Assembly: GCF_014836905.1 (NCBI RefSeq)
Contig: NZ_JACSPZ010000001.1
Coordinates: forward strand, 656,991-706,274
Origin: Solibacillus faecavium
Lineage (GTDB): Bacteria; Bacillota; Bacilli; Bacillales_A; Planococcaceae
DNA length: 49,284 nt
Direction: 5' to 3'
The position numbers and the translations under genes are program-made. This document shows, in pieces, positions 1 through 7,395 of this stretch. Each line of letters starts with the position of its first letter. Position 1 is the first letter of the stretch. The notes under the pieces were generated by a model. It saw only the letters and a list, made by a program, of their open reading frames with translations. It did not search any database and had not been told where the DNA came from.

Positions 1-15
1 TTCCGGTGTACTAGG

Positions 16-105
16 ATCTACTTTTGCCAAGGGACGTTCTACTTTTAAAGCGATATTCTCTAATACTTACAACCGGTTCAAATTACTTATCTTAATTTTG
101 CCCAC
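16..105. repeat. 21-bp-phased TTCTACTTT array (class A), window-edge copy
   Basis: The words ATCTACTTT (16), TTCTACTTT (37) and CTCTAA (58) lie exactly 21 bp apart. Weaker AC(T/C)TT-containing copies follow near 61-70, 83-90 and 102-107 with roughly 20-bp steps. The array lies beyond the terminator of the minus-strand glycosidase gene and may extend to the left of the window. It carries no credible reading frame. It belongs to the same family as the clearer arrays at 9526, 19635 and 45903. Confidence 0.6.
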
Positions 106-201
106 CTTATTTATTAATATAAATCTCCATTCAATATTCCTTCGCTTTAACTTCATTTCACTTGTTCCTCCCTCTCTCCCCACTCTCCTCTGTTTCCCCA
201 C

Positions 202-251
202 AAAAAAGCCTTTGTAAAAGCTGCGATTCCTCGCTGCAGCTTTACAAAGGC
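202..251 (-). terminator. Intrinsic terminator of the SLH phosphodiester glycosidase gene
   Basis: The arms GCCTTTGTAAA (208-218) and TTTACAAAGGC (241-251) form a long GC-capped stem, with an inner GCTGCG/CGCTGC pairing. On the minus strand the stem is followed by a T run (AAAAAA at 202-207 on +). Confidence 0.85.
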
Positions 252-261
252 TCTCGAATAT

Positions 262-2532
262 TTATTGCTGTGTGATTGTGCGGTATAAGAATAAACTGAA
301 GTGCATACGTGATACTTCTACACCCGGTTTGAATGTATTGTCTTCATAACCCGTTGTAATCTCATTTGCCGCTAAAGTGTGAATATAATCATACGCCCAA
401 TGCTTTGTGCTTACATCTTTGAATTTGGCAGCAGTTGTACCTGTTAAGCCATATGCTTCAACAAGAATTTTTGACATTTGTGCACGAGTCAAAGGTTTAC
501 CTGGCTCGAACTTGCCATAACCTGTACCACTCATAATACCTGCTTGGACAATAGCAGCAACTGCACCATAATATGTGTTGTTCGTTGATAAATCGCTAAA
601 TCCAGGGTTCGCAACATCTTTTGTTGATAAACCTAATGCACGCGTTAACAGAACAGCCGCCTGACCACGATTTAAAGCTAATTCCGGTTTAAATGTTCCA
701 TCCGGATAACCACTGATTAATTTATTTTCAACTAAATATGATATTTCAGTTTTATATCGATTGTTTACTGAAATATCTTTAAACAATGCCTTTTCTGCTG
801 CCTTTACAACGATTTCCTTAGAAACAGATTTCGTCCCTAATGTTGCCGTTACACGGGCAGTACCTTCTTTACCATTTGATTTGAATACACCCGAACTAAA
901 TACTGAACCAATATCTCCATCTATTGACCATTGAATTTGTGAATCATTATAAATTAACGGTTCATTATTTGCCCCAGTAACATTTGCTTTTAACTGAATT
1001 GATGCATTTGGTTCAACCGGTCCTGTTATACCTGAAATGGAAAGTCCGGCTGGTGCATCCACTACATTAAAGCTAATCGATTGAACAGCACCTTGATTCG
1101 ATACAGTTAATCGTTCAGATCCTGGAGAAACTGCTGTATAGCTTAAGCCATTTACTGAAACTGTATTATTTTGTGGCGTAATCGTAAAATCACTTGCATT
1201 CATCGGTAGTGGATTGTAATACTCATCCAACACATAATTTGGTGTAAGTTTTACTGTTGCTCCCACTAATAATGTGCCAACTTTATCACGAGTTACTTGG
1301 ATATGTTTTGGAGCATTTGTTGTTGGTGCTGTACTAATCGCTTCAATGATTGCAGAAACGCGACGTTGTGTGCCTCCAGACGGTGTATTCGCTAATACTA
1401 CTGTATTACTTCCATATTTACGTATACCCATCGTTGTTGAGCCACCACCATCTAAATTGATGGCACGATCAAATCCAAGACTTACTAAATAATCTGCAAA
1501 CTGCGTTAATGTCATCCCAGCACTTGAACTAACACGTCCATCTACTGTAATTAAGTGTACCTTCTTCTTGTCTTTACTAATTGCAATCGCTGTACGTGGC
1601 GCAGTTTCTCTCGCACGTGAACTTGATTCGTTCATTGTTACATTTTTCTTGCCGTCTAGTACTAGTAATGGACCACTCGCCATCATAAACTGAGCATCCA
1701 TCCAGCGGTTATCGATTGAGAAATTTACTGAAATTTCATCACCAATCTTAATACCTCTGTATTTATCGCCCCAATTCGAGCCATTAAATGAAAGTACAAA
1801 ACCGTTACGGGGAATTTTTGCCTTCGCTTCATCATCATAGCCGCGAATTGCTGTTACTTTCCCAGTTAACGTTTGACCGAATTTTGTAGAGCCAATTGTA
1901 TTCCCGGTTTCCACAATAAATTCCATACCTTTTCCACCATTTGGCGTCATTGAACTATGGTTTTGTGGTGTATAAATAACCGCTTCATTATCTCCGCGCT
2001 TTACGTTCAGACCATTTACTTCATTTGTCTCACCATTGTATGTAACGTTAATTTTGCTGTTGTAGTATGCAATTTCACCATTACCATCCTTCGTAATACC
2101 GAAAGCAATCGGCTGACTTACATAATTGGAGCTTGAGCTAGATATAACGCTTGGTGTTACGATTGTGTTATATTGAGAAATCAAATATAAAGGATAGCCA
2201 TCACCCATATTATAGAAGTTGGAATTGATAGCACCAACTACTCTGTTCCCTTCCTTTGAACGATTATTCGCATGTTGCGTTGTCGTCATCAGAGTATTAA
2301 TAGGGTTTGGTAAACCTAAACCAATTTTAGTAAAAGAATTAGCTAAATCTACTTCTAAGTGATTTACTATATTCGTTTTTGATCCTTTATGTGTATAGTT
2401 TGAATATTTTACCCCTGGCGATAGCGGATACGAGTCATTTGTCGATTGTGCTGCACTAGCAAATTGTGGTGTACTGAAAATTAATGCAAACACCATTAAC
2501 ATTGCTAAAATTAAGGATTTTTTTGTTTTCAT
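262..2532 (-). CDS. SLH-anchored phosphodiester glycosidase (NAGPA/DUF2233-type) surface protein
   Basis: A 756-aa exported protein. The N-terminus is a signal peptide (MKTKKS, hydrophobic core, cut near FASAA). The central part, up to about residue 400, is a phosphodiester glycosidase domain: the block ending in LDGGGSTTMG is the hallmark of the NAGPA family, which hydrolyses sugar-phosphodiester bonds. Two Ig-like (Big) segments follow, then three SLH repeats (about 578-756) with the motifs LNRGQA, LTRAQM and VSRMHF. By family knowledge the SLH triplet binds the secondary wall polymer, so the enzyme probably acts on wall polymer or teichoic-acid-like phosphodiesters; the substrate is inference. 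I chose ATG at 2532 because AGGAAG sits 8 nt upstream and the leader starts cleanly there. An in-frame TTG at 2562, behind GGAAGGTGA, is the alternative. Confidence 0.85.
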   Translation of the reverse strand: MKTKKSLILAMLMVFALIFSTPQFASAAQSTNDSYPLSPGVKYSNYTHKGSKTNIVNHLEVDLANSFTKIGLGLPNPINTLMTTTQHANNRSKEGNRVVGAINSNFYNMGDGYPLYLISQYNTIVTPSVISSSSSNYVSQPIAFGITKDGNGEIAYYNSKINVTYNGETNEVNGLNVKRGDNEAVIYTPQNHSSMTPNGGKGMEFIVETGNTIGSTKFGQTLTGKVTAIRGYDDEAKAKIPRNGFVLSFNGSNWGDKYRGIKIGDEISVNFSIDNRWMDAQFMMASGPLLVLDGKKNVTMNESSSRARETAPRTAIAISKDKKKVHLITVDGRVSSSAGMTLTQFADYLVSLGFDRAINLDGGGSTTMGIRKYGSNTVVLANTPSGGTQRRVSAIIEAISTAPTTNAPKHIQVTRDKVGTLLVGATVKLTPNYVLDEYYNPLPMNASDFTITPQNNTVSVNGLSYTAVSPGSERLTVSNQGAVQSISFNVVDAPAGLSISGITGPVEPNASIQLKANVTGANNEPLIYNDSQIQWSIDGDIGSVFSSGVFKSNGKEGTARVTATLGTKSVSKEIVVKAAEKALFKDISVNNRYKTEISYLVENKLISGYPDGTFKPELALNRGQAAVLLTRALGLSTKDVANPGFSDLSTNNTYYGAVAAIVQAGIMSGTGYGKFEPGKPLTRAQMSKILVEAYGLTGTTAAKFKDVSTKHWAYDYIHTLAANEITTGYEDNTFKPGVEVSRMHFSLFLYRTITQQ

Positions 2533-2698
2533 AATATGTGCTTCCTGTGTAATTTGAAGCAAGTCACCTTCCTCTCTTTTTACCTATATCTTACCTTAAC
2601 AAATTTTTGCCAAAGAAACTATTAATCTTTTGTTACATTTTACAAAAAATCATACTTTTCAACATAAAATTACATGTTTTAAGAAAAATTAGTAGAAA

Positions 2699-2730
2699 TC
2701 AAAAAAGAACTACCTTACAAGAGGTAGTTC
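2699..2730 (-). terminator. Intrinsic terminator of the O-antigen-ligase-like gene
   Basis: GAACTACC (2707-2714) pairs with GGTAGTTC (2723-2730) around a short loop. The minus-strand transcript then runs into a T stretch (A run at 2700-2706 on +). It lies just past the stop of the membrane protein gene. Confidence 0.85.
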
Positions 2731-2738
2731 CATTCATA

Positions 2739-4229
2739 TTATTCTGCTTTTTGTTTTTCATAATCGCTAAGTTTGAGCATTGGGTACATCGTGCGCGTGC
2801 TTGCAAATATACCAAAGAGAATAAAGTAAAAGAGCACATATACTTTTAATTCCCAAATATTATAGAAGAAACCTGCTACACCTGTTGCAAACCATAACCC
2901 AAATAAATATTGGCCGAATACAGTTTTGCGTTCCTTCCAGTACATCCATACCATTGCCAATAGGAAGCCTGCAAATAGAAGCACACCTACCGCGCCAGTT
3001 TCTGCAATAACTTGGATGTATTGGTTATCAGAGTAGAAGTTCTTACCACCGTAAATATCTGAACGAATTCCGTACTCCTCATAAATTGGTGAATCATATG
3101 ATAACGTTGCAGAACCACCGAATGTACCAAAGCCCGCACCTGTAATAGGGTAATCTTTTAATACTTCAATTCCCTTTTTAATATAGAACATTCGACCGCT
3201 TTCCTGCATTAACTCCAGTGTGTCATCTGAAAATGTTTCAGTGAAGCGGTTACTGATTCCGCCTGAAATTTCATCTGGTGCTACTGTGTTTTCTACACCT
3301 AAGTTCTGTAAAAATGTAACGCCCCAGTTGACTGGTAAATAAATTAATACAATGGATACGATCAACGTAACGCCTATCTTCTTCAATAGCTGCCAATTGC
3401 GTGCTAATAGCATAAAGAAAAGGACGAATACGAACGCTGCGATCCAAGTACCACGAGATAATGTCAGTAACAGCATACCAAAGAATGCCACTTGCGCGAT
3501 ACGTAGACTCCATTTAAATTCAGTATCTTTATATACCCAACGCAGGAAAAATACCGCGCTGATTGCAAAGAACATGACTAAAGCCAATGAGTTTGGATTG
3601 TTAAGCATTCCATATATACGCACAAAGTTAGTAGATGAAAGGATCTTTTGAGTCCAAACTTCTGGCATTAATAATTGGCGCATCGATAATTTTTCGACGA
3701 TACCTTGCACAAAAATGATGGCACCTGAAAATACAGTCACCCAAGCAAGTTTTACAAGGAAATTTTTCGGCAATTCACTTCGGCTAATAATATAATACAA
3801 CAAATACATTACGCCGAATGTACGTAATTGGAACACAATCGCTCCAAGTGATACACCGTTTTTATAACCGATAACCGCCCCAAAAATTAAAAAGGCAAAA
3901 AAGAAATATTCAAATGGTTTAAAGTGGAACCATGTTTTAAATTTCTTTGTATTCAACAGGAACATTCGTAACAATACTACGATCGTTATTAAATCTCCTA
4001 TTAGTTTAAGTCCAGGGTTTAGTTCAATAAAAAGTGTACGGAAAATTACGTACGGTACTAAGATCACTAAACTTTGAAATGGCTTAAAAAATGCAAACAG
4101 CACAAAGAATATTGCCGTACTAATTTGTGCTATAGCTGGTGGTAGCAGTGTTGCCGCACAAAGTACAATCAGTGCTCCCAAGATTTCGAGCCACTCATTT
4201 TTATTCATTTTGACAGAAATGTCCTTCAT
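2739..4229 (-). CDS. O-antigen ligase/polymerase-like polytopic membrane protein
   Basis: A 496-aa protein with about 11-12 hydrophobic segments and a large extracellular loop (about residues 310-410) containing GAGFGTFGG and the YSDNQYIQ stretch, typical of the O-antigen ligase/Wzy (PF04932) superfamily. The family joins or polymerises lipid-linked glycans on the outer face of the membrane. In Bacillus S-layer loci a Wzy-like protein takes part in making the secondary cell wall polymer that SLH domains bind, and the neighbours here suggest the same role; that is inference. ATG at 4229 is used; an internal ATG at 4208 with AAGGA upstream is possible. A promoter candidate lies about 75 bp upstream. 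Confidence 0.82.
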   Translation of the reverse strand: MKDISVKMNKNEWLEILGALIVLCAATLLPPAIAQISTAIFFVLFAFFKPFQSLVILVPYVIFRTLFIELNPGLKLIGDLITIVVLLRMFLLNTKKFKTWFHFKPFEYFFFAFLIFGAVIGYKNGVSLGAIVFQLRTFGVMYLLYYIISRSELPKNFLVKLAWVTVFSGAIIFVQGIVEKLSMRQLLMPEVWTQKILSSTNFVRIYGMLNNPNSLALVMFFAISAVFFLRWVYKDTEFKWSLRIAQVAFFGMLLLTLSRGTWIAAFVFVLFFMLLARNWQLLKKIGVTLIVSIVLIYLPVNWGVTFLQNLGVENTVAPDEISGGISNRFTETFSDDTLELMQESGRMFYIKKGIEVLKDYPITGAGFGTFGGSATLSYDSPIYEEYGIRSDIYGGKNFYSDNQYIQVIAETGAVGVLLFAGFLLAMVWMYWKERKTVFGQYLFGLWFATGVAGFFYNIWELKVYVLFYFILFGIFASTRTMYPMLKLSDYEKQKAE

Positions 4230-4304
4230 AGATGTCCCAAACCCTTTCTTATATGTAGTTCCCTATTTAGATGAGTTTTGCTCATGTGGATTAAGACGAA
4301 CTTA

Positions 4305-4333
4305 AGTATAATATGGTTACAATTATAATACAA
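4305..4333 (-). promoter_or_regulatory. Candidate sigma-A promoter of the O-antigen-ligase-like gene
   Basis: On the minus strand, TTGTAT (4333-4328) and TATACT (4310-4305) are separated by 17 bp, about 75 bp upstream of the ATG at 4229. The -35 box matches the consensus moderately, the -10 box well. Confidence 0.5.
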
Positions 4334-4536
4334 TGTTCATACAAAACACATATTAATATTATAGGAATGCCGTTTTAAAAGAATAAAGTTTAATAGAAGC
4401 TTGCTGATATATTCGGTATTTTTGTGAAGGCGCCACCACGAGGAGCTTGCGCTATTGTTAAACTAAGTTATTCACCAAATTTCTGATCAATATTCATATT
4501 TGCTCATTATCTCCATAAGATGTATATAACACTAGT
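4334..4536. other. Intergenic stretch without a gene, with a GC-rich structured patch
   Basis: Between the divergent membrane protein and the small plus-strand gene I see no credible reading frame. A GC-rich patch at 4429-4455 stands out from the AT-rich surroundings. It holds CACGAGG followed by GCTTGCGCTAT, two words that recur in the opposite order in the terminator-like hairpin at 37543-37588. This may be a fragment of a dispersed element. Confidence 0.4.
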
Positions 4537-4551
4537 TTGGAGGTCATAGCA

Positions 4552-4818
4552 TTGCAAAATAATAACCGCAAAAAAAATACTGAAGCAATTCCGGAGAACT
4601 CACCAGTCCTTCAGGCAGCTTCACTTGAGGTTATAGCAGGTTTATTAGCTACGCTTTCTGAAGGGATTTCTACGTTTGCGACTGCACTTGCTATACAAGA
4701 AGCACAGCAACTGACAATTAATAATACGAACAATAACGTGGATATAAAAGGTATTCAAGAACAGCTAAATTATTTAACTAAAGAAGTAAAAAAAATTTCC
4801 AAGGCTTTAAATATATAA
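4552..4818 (+). CDS. Small hypothetical protein, 88 aa
   Basis: I do not recognise this protein. It starts at TTG 4552, set by GGAGGT 7-8 nt upstream; an in-frame TTG at 4537 is inside that ribosome site and is not the start. The basic, Asn-rich N-terminus (MQNNNRKKN) is followed by an Ala/Leu-rich amphipathic or weakly hydrophobic helix (about residues 20-50, LQAASLEVIAGLLATLSEGI), an Asn-rich hinge (INNTNNNVDI) and a C-terminal coiled-coil-like heptad segment. There is no signal peptide or SLH motif. It could be a small membrane-associated or spore-associated protein, but nothing in the sequence proves either. Confidence 0.7.
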   Translation: MQNNNRKKNTEAIPENSPVLQAASLEVIAGLLATLSEGISTFATALAIQEAQQLTINNTNNNVDIKGIQEQLNYLTKEVKKISKALNI

Positions 4819-5113
4819 AGTTTCTTGTTTCATATGTAAGTCACCAGTTATTTGAATCGTATCCTCCACACTTTGTCTCCAAATCTCCCATTTACTTCTA
4901 CACACCTTTTATTGTTAAGCTTAATCTCCTTCATTTACCAAGTAGGTTTAGCATATAGCTTCATATTGTTAAATCTACTTCATTTTTCTCTATCACACTT
5001 CCGTAAAACCATTTTTTTACAATTATATTACAAACGGATAAAGAATTACTATTTTTCTATTATTCACTCACATAAATTGTTAAAATAACCAATAGGGAAA
5101 GGAGCGTGAATAT

Positions 5114-7126
5114 GTGTTTAAAAAAATAATTGGACTAGCACTCGCTTTTGTCGTAGCTTTGTCTTTTACAACACAGTCAACATCTCATGCAAATGATATA
5201 AAAGGCCACCAAATGGTGAATGAATTAACATATTGGTCAAATCTAGGTGTTATACGACCTGACAGTAAAGGTAACTATAACCCGAACCGCGCTGTTACGC
5301 GTGGCGAATTCGCTTCATATATAACTCGTGCACTTCAGTTACCAGCTTCTTCTACATATACTTTTAAAGATTTAAAAGCTGGCAATGAACTTACACTTGA
5401 TATTCAGGCTGCTGCAGGGGCAAATATTTTAAGTGGCTATCCGGATGGCACATTCCGTCCAAATGAAAAGATTACACGTCAGCATATGGCAGGCTTTTTA
5501 CAAAAAGCGCTTCGCTATTCTAACGTGCCGCTTGATGGACAACCTTTAACGTTTAAAGACAATAACAAAATCAGCAACCAATTTAAGCCTGCTGTCGCTA
5601 CAAATGTTTATTACAATATTATCCGTGGATCACATACAAACAAAGGTGTGTTTTTTGATCCACAAGGAAATGCAACAATCGGTCATGCAGCTGCGTTTTT
5701 ATTCCGAATGAACAGTACTATTCAAAATTTTGCTGTAAAAGAGGATGACAATAATTCAGATCAAGTTGTAACACCACCTGCTCCAAATCCTAATGTTTAT
5801 TATGTAGGTAAAATTTCAAAGGGTGTCATTGATAAAAATCCTACTGTTTACTTTAACTATGAGCAAGCAGAAGCAGCGTTAAATAGTTCTGGTTCAAACC
5901 TTATATTAAAAGGCGACAAAATTATTAAAATGTCTGCAGGTATTGCTTCTGCAACTGCAACTACCGTAACGGTTTATTCAGATCAAAAATTTACGAAGTC
6001 GTTATCATATGCTACGAAAGGGTCTCAATTTAAATACTTTGGAAGCAATGATCAATATGCAATCGTTCAATTAGCTGATACAAAGGGCTATGTGAAAATC
6101 GATGAAGTAGCATTAACACCGACAAGCTTAATTAAAGGACAAGATTTCTATTTTGTTGAAGGCGGTTACTTAACACATCGTACGTATAATCATATTTCGC
6201 AAAAATATAATTGGGATTATGTTATTAGTGAAGCACCTGCGTTTATGCAGCGTGGCACACAATATTACAGCCAAGATGGTGTAAACTTCTATTCAGATGT
6301 ATTCTTAACGAAAAAAGTAGGGACACATTATCCTTACTTCCAATTCCAATCAATTCGTCAGCCTTCTAACTATACTGCTGAAGAGTTAGATAATATAATT
6401 ATGACATTATTATTGGAACGTCAGGCGATTCCAACTTCTCCTCAATACGCCAAAGCACCGATAGAATCTCGTTTAATCGGTATGGGGAAATTGTTGAAAC
6501 AGGTAGAAGCACAATATAATGTTAATGCTTTATTTATTTTAGCGGCATCAATGCACGAAGGTGATTACGGGGTAAGTAAAAATGCCTTAACGAAAAATAA
6601 TATTTTCGGTATAAAAGTTTTTGATACTGATCCTACATTAGGTGAAACTTATGCATCACGTGATGATAGTGTAATGGCCTTTATTAATCGCTATGTGAAC
6701 TTAAATTATGCACCGCAGTCAGGCGGCTATGCAAAAGGAGCAGCACCAGGCAATAAAACGTCGGGTATGAATGTTCACTACGCATCTGATCCTTTCTGGG
6801 GCAGTAAGATTGCCGGTCATATGTACCGTATGGACAACCGATTCGGCAAAAAGGATTACAAACAAGCTAAATTAGCGTTTGTGTCATATGAAAACGGTCA
6901 TTTAGTAAATGTCCGTACAGAACCATCAACAAATTCACCAGTTCACTTCACTTATAAAGCAAAATATGTAGGTGAAACAGGCGTGTTTGGTTACCCAGTT
7001 GCAATCGTCGAAGAAACAAAGGGTACAGACGGCTATGTATGGTACAAGATTCTTTCAGATAATAACCCCCCTGCTAAACACGGTTGGGTACGCTCCGATT
7101 TAGTTCAGCTTATTCCAGAAAATTAA
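5114..7126 (+). CDS. SLH-anchored endo-beta-N-acetylglucosaminidase (autolysin)
   Basis: A 670-aa exported wall hydrolase. The signal peptide (MFKKIIGLALAFVVAL, cut near SHA) is followed by three SLH repeats (about 30-205; VTRGEF, ITRQHM and a degenerate third with IGHAAAF), a Pro/Asn linker, SH3-like segments, a glucosaminidase domain (about 450-590; HEGDYG with the likely catalytic Glu, then NNIFGI) and a C-terminal bacterial SH3 domain ending in HGWVRSDLVQLI. By family knowledge it cuts the GlcNAc-MurNAc bond of peptidoglycan, as LytD/LytG do. The GTG at 5114 is fixed by AAAGGAG 9 nt upstream; an ATG at 5112 is in another frame and stops at once. It is the only plus-strand gene in the first 30 kb of the SLH cluster apart from the small gene before it, and has its own terminator. 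Confidence 0.9.
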   Translation: MFKKIIGLALAFVVALSFTTQSTSHANDIKGHQMVNELTYWSNLGVIRPDSKGNYNPNRAVTRGEFASYITRALQLPASSTYTFKDLKAGNELTLDIQAAAGANILSGYPDGTFRPNEKITRQHMAGFLQKALRYSNVPLDGQPLTFKDNNKISNQFKPAVATNVYYNIIRGSHTNKGVFFDPQGNATIGHAAAFLFRMNSTIQNFAVKEDDNNSDQVVTPPAPNPNVYYVGKISKGVIDKNPTVYFNYEQAEAALNSSGSNLILKGDKIIKMSAGIASATATTVTVYSDQKFTKSLSYATKGSQFKYFGSNDQYAIVQLADTKGYVKIDEVALTPTSLIKGQDFYFVEGGYLTHRTYNHISQKYNWDYVISEAPAFMQRGTQYYSQDGVNFYSDVFLTKKVGTHYPYFQFQSIRQPSNYTAEELDNIIMTLLLERQAIPTSPQYAKAPIESRLIGMGKLLKQVEAQYNVNALFILAASMHEGDYGVSKNALTKNNIFGIKVFDTDPTLGETYASRDDSVMAFINRYVNLNYAPQSGGYAKGAAPGNKTSGMNVHYASDPFWGSKIAGHMYRMDNRFGKKDYKQAKLAFVSYENGHLVNVRTEPSTNSPVHFTYKAKYVGETGVFGYPVAIVEETKGTDGYVWYKILSDNNPPAKHGWVRSDLVQLIPEN

Positions 7127-7130
7127 CTTA

Positions 7131-7173
7131 AAAATCCAGCACCTCGGTTTTAATCGGGGTGCTGGATTTTTTG
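7131..7173 (+). terminator. Intrinsic terminator of the glucosaminidase gene
   Basis: AAAATCCAGCACC (7131-7143) pairs with GGTGCTGGATTTT (7158-7170), with inner wobble pairs, and is followed by T residues. Confidence 0.9.
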
Positions 7174-7185
7174 TATATAAACTGA

Positions 7186-7345
7186 TATTCGCCACTTCAC
7201 AACCTTTAATAGACAAAAATTAAAAGATAATCGCCATTTACCTTCACTTAATATCCACTTTCAAACACATATTAGACATTTTCAGGGAGATATTCGCCAC
7301 TTTTATTTTATAATGTCCACTTACCAAATTTAATCGCCACTTCAA
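7186..7345. repeat. 21-bp-phased TAWTCGCCACTT array (class B), copy 1
   Basis: Eight related words occur in this 160-bp gap between two convergent genes: TATTCGCCACTT, TAATAGACAAA, TAATCGCCATTT, TATCCACTTT, TATTAGACATT, TATTCGCCACTT, TAATGTCCACTT and TAATCGCCACTT. Their conserved A (of the CAC/ACA core) falls at 7194, 7213, 7236, 7257, 7276, 7299, 7319 and 7339, a mean step of 20.7 bp. The sequence between words is unrelated. The array is enclosed by the terminators of the two flanking genes. Confidence 0.75.
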
Positions 7346-7348
7346 CAT

Positions 7349-7391
7349 AAAAAAATCCAAGCTCCTTCAAAAAGAAGAAACTTGGATTTTA
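7349..7391 (-). terminator. Intrinsic terminator of the SLH amidase gene
   Basis: AATCCAAG (7354-7361) pairs with CTTGGATT (7381-7388). The minus-strand transcript ends in a T run corresponding to AAAAAA at 7349-7355. Confidence 0.85.
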
Positions 7392-7395
7392 AAAA

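Noticed and set aside
2533-2562. TTG at 2562 as the start of the phosphodiester glycosidase
   Set aside because: It would add ten residues before a clean signal peptide; ATG 2532 has AGGAAG at proper distance, though the TTG has a purine-rich site and cannot be ruled out.
2607-2849. 80-codon + strand frame
   Set aside because: It crosses the terminator and the 3' end of the O-antigen-ligase-like gene and has no ribosome site.
4861-4985. TTCTAC-, TCTCC- and ATCTAC-type words (4875, 4896, 4924, 4973) as another phased array
   Set aside because: Only one step is 21 bp and the others do not fit, so I cannot separate it from C/T-rich background.
4852-5088. 78-codon + strand frame of hydrophobic composition
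   Set aside because: TTG start without a ribosome site, odd composition from C/T-rich DNA, and it overlaps the upstream region of the glucosaminidase gene.
7186-7345. CRISPR array
   Set aside because: The conserved part is only 9-12 nt, degenerate, at a 21-bp pitch, and there are no cas genes; CRISPR repeats are longer and near identical.
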